DNA of 64,000 nucleotides from an uncultured Actinomycetes bacterium (GCA_937926105.1 CALANS010000117.1:151623-215622), one strand, 5' to 3'. Shown: positions 44,250-53,585, counted from the stretch's first letter. Numbers and translations: made by a program. Notes: generated by a model not told the origin, from the sequence alone.

Positions 44250-44837
44250 ATGAGCACGCCGCCACCCGGCTACACCTACGACGATCCGAGCCTGCTGCCG
44301 TCCTCAGTCTCGATCAAGGATCTCGCCGGCCTGCAGCGGTCGCTGCTGTGGACGGACGCCGACGCCGCGGCGCTGCGCGAGGCTGGAGCCATCCTGGTGC
44401 CGCAGACGGATGCCATCCTGGACGTCTGGTACGGGTTCGTGGCCTCCCAGCCGCATCTGGTCGCTACCTTCGCTGGCCGGGACGGCCAGCCCGACGGCGA
44501 CTATCTGGCCGCGGTCCGGGAACGCTTCGGGCGGTGGATCTCCGATGTGTGTTCTCGGGAGTACGACGACACCTGGCTGGCGTATCAGCAGGAGATCGCT
44601 GTGCGTCACCACACCGCGAAGAAGAACGCCACCGACGGCGTCGACTCACCGTCGAGCCACATCCCGCTGCGCGACCTGATCGCGTTGATCGTGCCGATCA
44701 CCGTCACCATCAGGGGCTTCCTGGCCGCCGACGGGATCGACCCGGAGCGGGTGGACGCGATGTATCAGGCGTGGTTCAAGGCGGTCACCCTGTCGGTCGC
44801 CCTCTGGACACGCCCGTACAGTCCCGCATTGTGGTGA
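44250..44837 (+). CDS. protoglobin-domain haem protein
   Basis: The 195-aa single-domain protein matches the protoglobin fold of globin-coupled sensors: VSIKDLAGLQRSLLWTDADA, VWYGFVASQPHLVATFAGRDG, and the haem-binding His region around YQQEIAVRHHTAKKN, followed by LRDLIALIVPITVTIRGFL. No output domain is attached. It may bind O2, NO or CO in the cytosol. GAGGGAGA precedes the ATG. The gene overlaps the downstream MarR gene (44834-44837). Confidence 0.87.
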   Translation: MSTPPPGYTYDDPSLLPSSVSIKDLAGLQRSLLWTDADAAALREAGAILVPQTDAILDVWYGFVASQPHLVATFAGRDGQPDGDYLAAVRERFGRWISDVCSREYDDTWLAYQQEIAVRHHTAKKNATDGVDSPSSHIPLRDLIALIVPITVTIRGFLAADGIDPERVDAMYQAWFKAVTLSVALWTRPYSPALW

Positions 44838-45448
44838 CCGGATCGCATGATCGTCCCGACCAGCTCGCGGCCAAGGTGGTGGCCGCCCTCGATCGGATCG
44901 CACGGGGACAGCGGTCCCGGCGGCAGGCGACGGCGTCGCGGCTGGGCCTGACCCCGCTGCAGGCCGAGTTGCTGCGCACCATTTCCGAGGGCCCACCGCC
45001 GGTGCCCACGGTCGGCCGGCTCGCGGTGGAGCTTGGCGTCAGCCAGCCCACCGTGACCGACTCGTTGCGGGCACTGGAACGCAAGGATCTGCTGGTCCGA
45101 CGTGAGGATCGGTCGGACGCTCGGCGCACGGTGCTGTCGCTGACGGACCAGGGCCGCCGCCAGGTTCAGGAGCTGACGGCCGGCGAAGCGGAACTCGTCA
45201 CCGCGGTGGCCGCCATGGACTCCGAACGGCAGGAGTCCACCCTGGGGTCGCTGCTGGCCCTGATGGCGGCCATGGTGGACACGGGAACCCTGCAGGTCGC
45301 GCGCACCTGCCTGACCTGCCGATTCCACCAACTCCAGCGCGCCGACGGTGCCCATCACTGCACGCTGCTCGGCCAAGATCTACGACCCGGCGACCTGCGC
45401 GTGAACTGCCCGGAGCACGCCAGCGCCGCGCCGGTCGCGGGGCCCTAA
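44834..45448 (+). CDS. MarR-family regulator with C-terminal Cys motif
   Basis: The 204-aa winged-helix protein has the MarR core (GLTPLQAELLRTI, LAVELGVSQPTVTDSLRALERK, REDRSDARRTVLSLTDQG). It also has a 50-residue extension with Cys159 and Cys162 (CLTC), Cys176 (HHCTLL) and Cys192 (NCPEH), a likely zinc or redox site. GTG 44834 overlaps the protoglobin stop (GTGA). It probably represses its own operon at the 44137-44153 palindrome. The ligand may be linked to the haem protein (inference). Confidence 0.88.
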   Translation: MTGSHDRPDQLAAKVVAALDRIARGQRSRRQATASRLGLTPLQAELLRTISEGPPPVPTVGRLAVELGVSQPTVTDSLRALERKDLLVRREDRSDARRTVLSLTDQGRRQVQELTAGEAELVTAVAAMDSERQESTLGSLLALMAAMVDTGTLQVARTCLTCRFHQLQRADGAHHCTLLGQDLRPGDLRVNCPEHASAAPVAGP

Positions 45449-45476
45449 CCGGGCGATGAGCCGGCGAGCGATGCCG

Positions 45477-46364
45477 TCAGACCATGCCGCGGCGGACGGC
45501 GGCCGGCGGCCGAGTACCGCGGATGGAGGCGACCATCTCCAGCACCCGTCGGGTGGGCACCACCTGGTGCGCGCGGAACATGGCCGCACCTGCCGCCGCC
45601 GCCAGCGCGGTCGCAGCCAGGGTGCCCTCCAGTCGCTGGTCGACCGGCAGGTCCAGGGTCTCGCCGACGAAGTCCTTGTTGGACAGCGCCATCAGCACAG
45701 GCCAGCCGGTGGCGACCAGCTCTGCCGTGCGTTCCAACAGCTCCAACCCGTGCCAGGTGTTCTTGCCGAAGTCGTGGGTGGGGTCGATCAGGATGCCCTC
45801 TCGCGGAACTCCGGCGGCGACCATGCGGTCGGCGGCCGTGGTGGTCTCCTCGATGACGGCGGCGACCACGTCGGGGTAGCTGACCCGCATCGGGTTGGTG
45901 CGCGGGGCGGCGCCTCCGGTGTGCGAGCAGACCATGCCCGCCCCGAACCGTGCCGCCACCGCGGCCAGGCCGGGGTCGGCTCCCGCCCAGGTGTCGTTGA
46001 TCAGGTCGGCACCGGCGCGACAAGCCTCGACGGCGACCGGTGCACGCCAGGTGTCGACGCTGATCGGCAAGTCGGGGTGAGCGGCGCGGACGGCGGCGAT
46101 CACCGGTACCACTCGGTCGATCTCCTCGGCAACCGATACCTCGGGTCCCACCCCGGCCTTGACCCCGCCGATATCGACGATGTCGGCGCCGTCGTCCACG
46201 GCGCGATCCGCCGCGACCACCGCGGCACCAGCGGCGAAGGTGGCGCCGTGGTCGAAGAACGAGTCCGGCGTGCGGTTGACGATGGCCATGATGGCCGCCC
46301 GGTCGGCGCGCAGCACCTTCCCGCGGAGCACCACCGGCGGGCGAAGCGTGGGGGCGGCGGTCAT
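45477..46364 (-). CDS. folP: dihydropteroate synthase-family protein (FolP2-like)
   Basis: TIM-barrel protein of 295 aa with IMAIVNRTPDSFFDHGATF, DIVDIGG, LINDTW and DPTHDFGKNTWH. In true DHPS the second loop reads GGESTRPG, with the STRP element that closes over substrate; here it is GGVKAGVGPE. This loss is typical of FolP2 paralogues whose DHPS activity is doubtful. It probably has a different, unidentified role. A TAGTGT hexamer stands 7 nt before the ATG at 46364, inside the end of adnB, giving a separate leaderless promoter. Confidence 0.85.
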   Translation of the reverse strand: MTAAPTLRPPVVLRGKVLRADRAAIMAIVNRTPDSFFDHGATFAAGAAVVAADRAVDDGADIVDIGGVKAGVGPEVSVAEEIDRVVPVIAAVRAAHPDLPISVDTWRAPVAVEACRAGADLINDTWAGADPGLAAVAARFGAGMVCSHTGGAAPRTNPMRVSYPDVVAAVIEETTTAADRMVAAGVPREGILIDPTHDFGKNTWHGLELLERTAELVATGWPVLMALSNKDFVGETLDLPVDQRLEGTLAATALAAAAGAAMFRAHQVVPTRRVLEMVASIRGTRPPAAVRRGMV

Positions 46365-46371
46365 GGCGACC

Positions 46372-46377
46372 ACACTA
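46372..46377 (-). promoter_or_regulatory. leaderless -10 (TAGTGT) of folP
   Basis: TAGTGT on the minus strand lies 7 nt before the ATG at 46364 and covers the adnB stop codon region. Confidence 0.45.
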
Positions 46378-49300
46378 CGGCTGGGCGGTAGCGCCCACGG
46401 TCGCCGAGGCGACCAACCGCTGCAGTCCGTCCTCATCGAGCAGATCCACTGGCCGCACGGTGCGGTCGGCTGCGACATAGTGGAAGGCGGCGCGCACCTG
46501 CGAGGCGGCCAGACCTGCCAACCGCGCCCAGGCCAACCGATACACGGCCAGTTGCACCGCGGCGGCCCGGGCATGCTCGCCAGTGGGCGGCGTGCCGGTC
46601 TTCCAGTCCACTACCGTGGCGCCGCCGTCCGAGTCGGCGAAGACCGCGTCGATACGCCCGCGCACCGTCAGCCCCGCCACACGGGTGACGAACGGCACCT
46701 CCACCGCCGTCGGGGTACGGTCGGCCCACGCGGAGCGCCGGAACGCCTCGATCAGATCCGGCAACCGGGCGTCCGGGGCGGCATCCCGCTCGTTGGCGCC
46801 GGGAAGATCATCGAGATCCAGCAGTGGGTCGCCGGCAAAATGGCGCTCCAGCCACGCGTGAAATGCGGTGCCGCGACGGGCCTGCGGCGCCGGGGGCTGC
46901 GGAACCGGACGGCGCAGCCGCTGCGCCAGCCGCTGCGGATCGTCGGCCAGATCGACCAGCGCGGAGACCGACAACGCCTGCGGCAACGGGGCATCCAGCT
47001 CGGTCTCGGTGCGCTGACCGGCGGCACGCTCGGTCAGCAGCAGCTCGACATCGCGCTGCCAGCCGAACGGGTCGTCCGGACCGGGACCGGTGCCCGAATC
47101 AACGATCGGGTCAGCATTTGAACGAGCACCGGGCGCCGGGGTCGGGCGGGTGCCCGGGCCGCCCCCGACGTCCGAGTCCACAGGACGGCCGGGGCCCGAG
47201 AGCCGGGCCAGGGCGGCGCGCACACGATCGGCGCCCGCCTGGATCGCCTCCCGCCGGTCGCCCAGCGGATCTGCGGGCCAGGGCGCGGTGCGCGGGTCGT
47301 CCAGCACGGGATTCCGCTCGCCGGCCGCCGGCGGGCCGGCCCAGATCTCCGGCTGCCCGAGCGCGGAGTGCCCTAGCAATTCGGTGAGGAACGCGCCCGG
47401 ACCGCGTGGTCGCGTTCCGCTGGCACCCCACCAGTGCGCCGACAGCAGCAGCCGGTGACGGGCTCTGGTCAGCGCAACATAGAACAGTCGACGCTCCTCG
47501 GTCAGCTGTGCCCGGCCGAGAGCGGCGATGTGCTCGCGCAGCGCCTCCACCATCGCTCCCTGATCCCCGCCGGGCGGCAGCGCCAACTCGGGCAGATCGT
47601 CGCGATCGCCGCGCACCCGCGGTGGCAGCCGCCCGGCATCGCCGAGCCACGTGCTGGTGCGATCCGCCGGGAACACGGCGGCGCACAGGTGCGGCACGGC
47701 CACCACGTCCCATTCCAGGCCCTTCGCCCCGTGCACCGTCAGCACCTGAACTCGGCCACGGGTGGGTTGCACGGTCCCCGGCGCCAGCCCATCCTCCCGC
47801 TCGGCGGCCGTGGCCAGATAGTCCAGCAGCTCCACCAACCCGGCGCCGGTGGCAGCCACCTCCGCGACCACCTGCGCGAATGCGTCCAGGTGGGCGCGGC
47901 CATGCGGGGTCAGCAGGGCCTGTACGTCCAGCCCCGTGGTGCGTTCGACCTCCGCGATCAGCTCCACCAGCGGTGCCCCCAGCCGACCGCGCAGCCGGCG
48001 CAGTTCCCGGCCCAACGCCGTGATGCGACGAAGGCCCTCCTCCGAATATCCGTCCGGAGAGCCAGGGTCAGCGATGGCGTCGACCAGACCCGCCAGGTCG
48101 ATGTCCTCGCCGCCGACCGCTTCGGCCAGCGCCGCGCGCAACCGGTCGCCGGCCCCGTCACCGCCGTGACCCGCGGTGCCCCCGAGACGCGGCCCGAACG
48201 CCTGAAGCGCTCTCCCCCGCCGGGCCAGCGCGGCCAGGTCGGCCAGGCCCAACCGCCACCGGGCGCCGGTCAGGACCCGCACCGCCGCCCCACCCGACCG
48301 GTGATCGACCACCATCCGCAGTATCGCGATCAGATCGGCGACCTCTGGCTCGTCTACCAGGCCGCCGATACCCACCACCTCGACCGGCAATCCACGGGCT
48401 CGCAGCGCCGACGCCACCGCCGGCATGTCCGCCCGGCGGCGCAGCAGCACCGCGGCACTGGGCGGATCGGCCGCGGCGGACCAGACCGACGCGATTGCAT
48501 CGGCCACCCAGTCGTTTTCCTGCTCGACGGTGGAGGTAAGTGCCGCTCGAATGGTGCCGGCCGGCGCGTCCCGGCGAGCCCGCAACTCGCCCACCGCCAC
48601 CGGGTGCGCGCGGACCGGTTCGGAGACGGCATTGGCCAGCTCCAACACGGCCGCGGCGTTGCGGAAGCTGGTCAGCAGCGGCAGGGTCGGTGCGGGAGTG
48701 CCGTCGCAAGCCGGGAAGTCGGTGGCGAACCGGGGAAGGTTGGACGCGGAGGCCCCCCGCCAGCCGTAGATCGACTGTACCGGGTCTCCGACGGCGGTGA
48801 CGGGGTGGCCGCGCCACGCCTGCGGCGGTGTGGCTGTGCCCGCGTCGCCCGCGCCGAACAGGGCCCGCAGGATGACGCGCTGCGCGTGACCCGTGTCCTG
48901 ATATTCGTCCAGCAGCACCACCCGGTGCCGATCCCGCAACACCGCCGGCGGTTGCGGCCCCACCGTCACCACCCGTGCGGCGAGTTGCATCTGGTCGGCG
49001 AAGTCGACCGCACCGGCGGCGCGCTTGGCCTGGTCGTAGGCCCGGACCAGCGGCACCACCGCCCGGCGATGGGCCAGCAGGCGCAGCGGATCGGCGAGCC
49101 CGGAGTGCACGGCGGACCGCTGGCGTGGGCTGGGTGGCGCCGAGGACAACGTCTCCAGTAGGTCGTCCAGCGCGGCTGCCAATGCATCCGGGTCGGCCAG
49201 GTGGTCGGCAAGCGCGCCCGCGATGGCCAGCACATCCTGCGTCACCCGATCCGGGCCGATGTCGGTGTGCAGGTCCCGGTCCCAGCCGGTCACCACGGAC

Positions 49301-49737
49301 CGGGCGAGCTGCCAGCTCCCGGTGGGCGACAGTACCCGGGCCGGTGGCTCGATACCGGCCAGCGGTCCGAATTCGCCGATCAACCGCCCGGCAAACGAGT
49401 GGTAGGTACCGATCAGCGGCTCACCGTCGGCCAGGGCCGCCGCCCGGGTCGGATCGCAGATCCCCGCGGCCGCCAGGGCCTGCAGCCGGCGACGGATCCG
49501 GGAGGCCAGTTCGGCGGCGGCCTTGCGGGTGAAGGTCAGGCCGAGCACCTGGCCGGGTTCGACCAGCCCGTTGGCGACCAGGTACACCACCCGGGCGGCC
49601 ATCGTTTCGGTTTTGCCCGACCCGGCTCCGGCCACCACTAGCGCCGGGGCAAGCGCGGCGGCGATGACCGCCGACTGCTCGTCCGTGGGTGGCGGCAGGC
49701 CCAGCCGGTGGGCCAGCTCCGCGGGATCGATCGTCAT
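46375..49737 (-). CDS. adnB: AdnB helicase-nuclease subunit
   Basis: The 1120-aa UvrD/RecB-like subunit of the AdnAB resection motor has Walker A VVAGAGSGKTETMA at about residues 35-48, VVLLDEYQDTGHAQ (motif II), AVGDPVQSIYGWRGA (III), VLTVHGAKGLEWDVV (V) and FYVALTRARHRLLLS (VI). The C-terminal RecB-type nuclease has GRIDAVFADS and VVDWKTGTPP with the Asp-Asp-Lys catalytic set. It unwinds and cuts DNA ends for recombination repair. The ATG overlaps adnA's stop by 4 bp. The exact length equals that of AdnA (1120 aa each). Confidence 0.95.
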   Translation of the reverse strand: MTIDPAELAHRLGLPPPTDEQSAVIAAALAPALVVAGAGSGKTETMAARVVYLVANGLVEPGQVLGLTFTRKAAAELASRIRRRLQALAAAGICDPTRAAALADGEPLIGTYHSFAGRLIGEFGPLAGIEPPARVLSPTGSWQLARSVVTGWDRDLHTDIGPDRVTQDVLAIAGALADHLADPDALAAALDDLLETLSSAPPSPRQRSAVHSGLADPLRLLAHRRAVVPLVRAYDQAKRAAGAVDFADQMQLAARVVTVGPQPPAVLRDRHRVVLLDEYQDTGHAQRVILRALFGAGDAGTATPPQAWRGHPVTAVGDPVQSIYGWRGASASNLPRFATDFPACDGTPAPTLPLLTSFRNAAAVLELANAVSEPVRAHPVAVGELRARRDAPAGTIRAALTSTVEQENDWVADAIASVWSAAADPPSAAVLLRRRADMPAVASALRARGLPVEVVGIGGLVDEPEVADLIAILRMVVDHRSGGAAVRVLTGARWRLGLADLAALARRGRALQAFGPRLGGTAGHGGDGAGDRLRAALAEAVGGEDIDLAGLVDAIADPGSPDGYSEEGLRRITALGRELRRLRGRLGAPLVELIAEVERTTGLDVQALLTPHGRAHLDAFAQVVAEVAATGAGLVELLDYLATAAEREDGLAPGTVQPTRGRVQVLTVHGAKGLEWDVVAVPHLCAAVFPADRTSTWLGDAGRLPPRVRGDRDDLPELALPPGGDQGAMVEALREHIAALGRAQLTEERRLFYVALTRARHRLLLSAHWWGASGTRPRGPGAFLTELLGHSALGQPEIWAGPPAAGERNPVLDDPRTAPWPADPLGDRREAIQAGADRVRAALARLSGPGRPVDSDVGGGPGTRPTPAPGARSNADPIVDSGTGPGPDDPFGWQRDVELLLTERAAGQRTETELDAPLPQALSVSALVDLADDPQRLAQRLRRPVPQPPAPQARRGTAFHAWLERHFAGDPLLDLDDLPGANERDAAPDARLPDLIEAFRRSAWADRTPTAVEVPFVTRVAGLTVRGRIDAVFADSDGGATVVDWKTGTPPTGEHARAAAVQLAVYRLAWARLAGLAASQVRAAFHYVAADRTVRPVDLLDEDGLQRLVASATVGATAQP

Positions 49738-52700
49738 CCCGTCACCTGACGGCCCTCGGGTTGCAGCGGACAGCTGGACCGGACCGGGCACCGTTCGCAT
49801 CCGTCGCCGGCGCGTGCTAGCGGCGTGGCGGATGCCGCCGATCGGGCGGCGCCGCGCAGCCGCTCGATCCAGGCATCCCGGTCCGATGCGGACAGCGGCG
49901 GTTGCCGCAACGTCTTGGGTCGCCCGCTGCGCAGATACACCAGCTCGGCGCCACCGGACTCGTGCTGCCCACCGGTCGCACCGCTGTCGACGGTTGCCGC
50001 CGGTGCCGGGTCGGGAGCCCGCTGAGCGGGCGCGCCCGCAGGCCGATCGGAAGGCGTGCCAGCACCCTGGTCAGCAGCCGCATCGGCAACCCGGTCAACA
50101 GCCGCATCCGCCGTCGGATCGAAGCCGCCCAATGCCACGCCCACCTGGTACGCAGCAAGCTGCGCATGGTCGACGACGGCCGCGCGGGTCGGGATGGTGG
50201 ACCCGCTCTTGAAGTCCGTCACGACCATGCGGCCCGCCTCGTCCATCGACAGGTGATCCGCCCGCCCGACCAGCCGGACCGGCCCGTCTTCCGGGTGGCC
50301 CGCCGAGCCCTCCGGCAGCCGCACCTGCATCGCCTGTTCGGAGGCGACGAAGGTGCGCCGCGCCCCCTCCTGGTGCAGCCAGCTCCGCAACGCGCCGCGC
50401 ATCGCTTCCAGCAGGCGCCGCATCCGTGCCACCTCCCACGGGGGCAGCCGGTCCTGGGCCGCCAGGAACTCGTCGGTGGCGGCATCCAGGTCGGCCTCGC
50501 TCGCTCCGTCGCTGATGCCCTGGGCGAGCGCGTGCACGGCGATGCCGATCAGCTGGGCCTGGCCAGGCGCATCGCGGGCCCCGTGCCGCTCCAGCGCTGC
50601 GCGCAGCGGGCAGGCCAGCAGCGACTCGATCTGCGACGGCGAGAGCACCACCTCGGACCCGGGCGGCGTCACGGGCGCAGCAGTGGACAGTTCGGCCAGC
50701 CCGTGCCAGTCGTCCGGATGGGCGCCTGGCACCCCGGCCGCGGCGAGCCGGGCCAGCGCCTGCGCCGCCAGTTCGGCCCGGTGCCGAGCTGCCCCGTCGC
50801 CCCCCGCCGCGGTGACCGCCCGGCGCAGGTCGGCGACCAGCGCCGGCAACTGCAGTGCCCGCCGAGGCTCCCCCGCCGGACCGGTCGGCCACCCCGTGGC
50901 GACTGCTCCCGGACCGGCGATCTCGGCGACGAACCGGGACGGCACGCGTTCGTCGTCCTGCACCGCCGTCACCACCAGGCGACCCCGCGCCCTGGTGACC
51001 GCGACGTAGAACAGCCGGCGCTCTTCGGCCAGGGCGTCGGCGGCCGGCAGGCCTGGGTCGATGCCGGCGGCCGCGTCCAACAACCCGGCCAGGTCCAACA
51101 GGCTGGTGCGCGGGCGCAGGTCCGGCCAGGTGTCCTGCTGCACCCCCGGCACCAGCACGACGTCCCACTGCAGACCCTTGGCGGCATGCGCGGACAGCAT
51201 CGTCACCGCCTCGGCGACCCGCTCCACACCGGCGCGCGGCGGATCGCCGCTCACGATGCGCTCCTCGGCGAGAACCTCCAGCAGCCCCCGCACCCCGGCG
51301 CCCGGAAGCTGGTCGGCCAGTTCGGCCGCTCGTTCGAACAGCGACACCGCGGCATCCAGCATTCCGTCCGCCTCGGCACCGACCCGGCCGCCACGCTCGC
51401 TAGCGGCCAGCAGCGCTCGCTCCATGCCGGCGCGCTGCCACACCCGCCAGAGCACCGTCTCGGCTGCGGGCTCGCCTGCGCCCGCCCGGGCCAGGGCCAC
51501 CAGCTCCACCAACTGGCGCACCGGCCGGTCGAGGTCCGCTGGAAGGCCCGCCGGGATGGGTATCTGCTCGGTCAGGATCGCGGCCAACAGGGTGCCGCTG
51601 GACGCATCCGACGACCCGGCTCCGACCGCGCGCACCGCCCGGCGCAACCGCCGCACCGCCATCGGGTCCAGCCCGACCAGCGGCGACGCCAGCAACGCCA
51701 GCGCACCAGGCCCGGTCAACGATGCCGGCTGCACCGCGGCGCTGAGCACCACCAGCACCGCGGCCACCAACGGATCGGCCGCCGGAGGGGCGGGGGCCGC
51801 CCGCAGCGGAACGCCCGCGACACCGCACGCCCGGCGCAGCGAGTCGGCCTGCTGTGCCGGGGAGCGCAGCACCACGGCCATCCGAGACCAGGGCACTCCC
51901 TCGGCGAGGTGTGCCCTGCGCAGTTGATCGGCGACAAACGCCGCCTCCTGGGCCGGACTGGCCAGCACCCGCACGGCAAGGCTGCCGGTGGCCGACGGAT
52001 CGCTTGCACGCAGCACCCGATGGGCGGCCGGGCCTGGTAGCCGCCCGGCCACCCGCCGGCTCGCCTCGATCAGCACCCGCGGCATCCGGTGCGAGACATC
52101 CAGTGCGACGGTGGTCTGCACCGGCACCCGCTGCAACGCGCCCGCGGCGGCCCCTCGAAAGGCGTAGATCGACTGGTCCGGGTCCCCCACCACGACCAGT
52201 TCGTCGGCGCCGGAGGCGAGCAGGTCCACCAGCCGCGCCTGGGCGGGATCCACGTCCTGGTACTCATCGACAAAGATGCGCCGGATCCGGGCCTGCTGCG
52301 CCGCCAGCACCTCCGGCACGGCCAACCGGTCCAGGGCCGCGGTGATCAGTTCGGCCTGATCCAGCGCGGTGCCCATCCGCCCGGACGCCTGCCGTAGGTC
52401 GCCGATATCGCGGTACTCGGTGACGAAGTGCGCCGCGGCCAGCCATTCCGGCCGCCCGGCGCGCCGCGCCAGCGCTGCGATCTGTCGCGGACCTAATTGG
52501 CGCTGGCCGGTGCGCAGCAGGAATTCCCGCAGCTCGGTGGCGAACGCCGGCACCCGCAGGGCGGCACGCAGGTCGTCGGGCCAACGACCGACGCCGTCCT
52601 GGGCGTGCCCCGCCAGCATTTCGCGCACCATCAGATCGGCCTGCCCGGCATCCAGCAGCCTCGGCGGCGGGTCGCCAGCGGCCACCGCCGCGGACCGCAC

Positions 52701-53096
52701 CACTGCGTAGGCGTAGGAGTGCAACGTCCGCACCAGTGGCTGGGCGATGGTGGTGGCCACCCGAGCGGCGATCCGGCTCGCGAGCTCCGCGGCCGCGCGC
52801 CGGGAAAAGGTGAGCACCAGCAGCGAGGACGGGTCGACACCGCGGTGCAGGATCCGGTCGGCCACCGCCTCCACGATGGTCGCGGTCTTGCCGGTGCCAG
52901 GCCCGGCCAACACCCGCATCCGCCCGCCGGGATGGTCGATGACGGCGCGCTGGGCCGCCGACGGCTCGATCGGAGCGGGGGCGGTATCGGTGCGCAGCAG
53001 GCGATATCGCGCGGCACCCGGTCGCCCACGACCCGCAATGGCAGGCGTCGACACCACCCGGCGGGGAGCGGTGACGGGAGCGTCGGCGGTGAGCAC
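49734..53096 (-). CDS. adnA: AdnA helicase-nuclease subunit
   Basis: The 1120-aa UvrD/RecB-like partner has Walker A VLAGPGTGKTATIVEAV at about residues 61-77, IFVDEYQDVDPAQ, VVGDPDQSIYAFRGA and LSAHAAKGLQWDVVLVP. The C-terminal nuclease has RADHLSMDEAGRMVVTDFKSG, framed by a Cys in SLLACPLRAAL and CERCPVRSSCPL, the four-Cys cluster that holds a 4Fe-4S centre in AddB-type nucleases. The start GTG at 53096 is uncertain by a few codons. First gene of the coupled adnA-adnB operon. Confidence 0.95.
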   Translation of the reverse strand: MLTADAPVTAPRRVVSTPAIAGRGRPGAARYRLLRTDTAPAPIEPSAAQRAVIDHPGGRMRVLAGPGTGKTATIVEAVADRILHRGVDPSSLLVLTFSRRAAAELASRIAARVATTIAQPLVRTLHSYAYAVVRSAAVAAGDPPPRLLDAGQADLMVREMLAGHAQDGVGRWPDDLRAALRVPAFATELREFLLRTGQRQLGPRQIAALARRAGRPEWLAAAHFVTEYRDIGDLRQASGRMGTALDQAELITAALDRLAVPEVLAAQQARIRRIFVDEYQDVDPAQARLVDLLASGADELVVVGDPDQSIYAFRGAAAGALQRVPVQTTVALDVSHRMPRVLIEASRRVAGRLPGPAAHRVLRASDPSATGSLAVRVLASPAQEAAFVADQLRRAHLAEGVPWSRMAVVLRSPAQQADSLRRACGVAGVPLRAAPAPPAADPLVAAVLVVLSAAVQPASLTGPGALALLASPLVGLDPMAVRRLRRAVRAVGAGSSDASSGTLLAAILTEQIPIPAGLPADLDRPVRQLVELVALARAGAGEPAAETVLWRVWQRAGMERALLAASERGGRVGAEADGMLDAAVSLFERAAELADQLPGAGVRGLLEVLAEERIVSGDPPRAGVERVAEAVTMLSAHAAKGLQWDVVLVPGVQQDTWPDLRPRTSLLDLAGLLDAAAGIDPGLPAADALAEERRLFYVAVTRARGRLVVTAVQDDERVPSRFVAEIAGPGAVATGWPTGPAGEPRRALQLPALVADLRRAVTAAGGDGAARHRAELAAQALARLAAAGVPGAHPDDWHGLAELSTAAPVTPPGSEVVLSPSQIESLLACPLRAALERHGARDAPGQAQLIGIAVHALAQGISDGASEADLDAATDEFLAAQDRLPPWEVARMRRLLEAMRGALRSWLHQEGARRTFVASEQAMQVRLPEGSAGHPEDGPVRLVGRADHLSMDEAGRMVVTDFKSGSTIPTRAAVVDHAQLAAYQVGVALGGFDPTADAAVDRVADAAADQGAGTPSDRPAGAPAQRAPDPAPAATVDSGATGGQHESGGAELVYLRSGRPKTLRQPPLSASDRDAWIERLRGAARSAASATPLARAGDGCERCPVRSSCPLQPEGRQVTG

Positions 53097-53203
53097 CCGT
53101 CCATATCAGCACGCCCCACCGACAGCGCTGGCGACGAGCACCCGGACCAGGTTCACGTCGACCTGCCGGACCGGGTCAGCCGGTGGCCACTCGGCGCCGC
53201 CAC

Positions 53204-53209
53204 CACAAT
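53204..53209 (+). promoter_or_regulatory. leaderless -10 (CACAAT) of alkyltransferase-like gene
   Basis: CACAAT ends 6 nt before the GTG at 53216 with no SD, which also decides this start over the ATG two codons later. Confidence 0.45.
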
Positions 53210-53215
53210 GGACGG

Positions 53216-53506
53216 GTGAACATGGAACTCGCCGAACGGATCCTGGACCTGGTCGCCGCCGTGCCGCCGGGCCGTGTCACCACCTACGGCGACATCGCGG
53301 CCCTCGCGGGCACACCGGCACCTCGGCTGGTGGGCCGGGTACTGGCGGAGTTGTCCGACGACGACACCCCCTGGCACCGGGTGCTGCGCGCGAACGGCAC
53401 CCCCGCGGCACATCTGATCGAAGAGCAGTGCGCGCGGCTGCGCGCGGAGGGGGTCACCGTGACCGCGGGCCGGGTGAACCTCCGGCAGTACCGCTGGCGG
53501 GGGTGA
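53216..53506 (+). CDS. alkyltransferase-like DNA-binding protein (Atl)
   Basis: The 96-aa protein corresponds to the C-terminal half of O6-alkylguanine methyltransferases: VPPGRVTTYGDIAALAG, then TPWHRVLRANG. The reactive Cys of PCHR is replaced by Trp, the hallmark of Atl proteins, which flag O6-alkylguanine for nucleotide excision repair without removing the alkyl group. Start at GTG 53216 or ATG 53222. Divergent from adnA, so DNA-repair functions cluster here. Confidence 0.93.
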   Translation: MNMELAERILDLVAAVPPGRVTTYGDIAALAGTPAPRLVGRVLAELSDDDTPWHRVLRANGTPAAHLIEEQCARLRAEGVTVTAGRVNLRQYRWRG

Positions 53507-53557
53507 CTCGGCCGTTGGTGCCACTGCCCCGGGCCGTGCAGCCAGGCCCGCCTCGGG

Positions 53558-53585
53558 TTGTCCCCCTGTCCGACTTCCATCCACA
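53558..53585 (+). promoter_or_regulatory. 28-bp motif, copy 1, upstream of DUF4192 gene
   Basis: TTGTCCCCCTGTCCGA opens a 28-bp element ending CCATCCACA that recurs at 59249-59276 with 26 of 28 bases identical. It lies 53 bp before the DUF4192 ATG. The ends resemble degraded DnaA boxes (TTGTCCACA). Confidence 0.6.
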
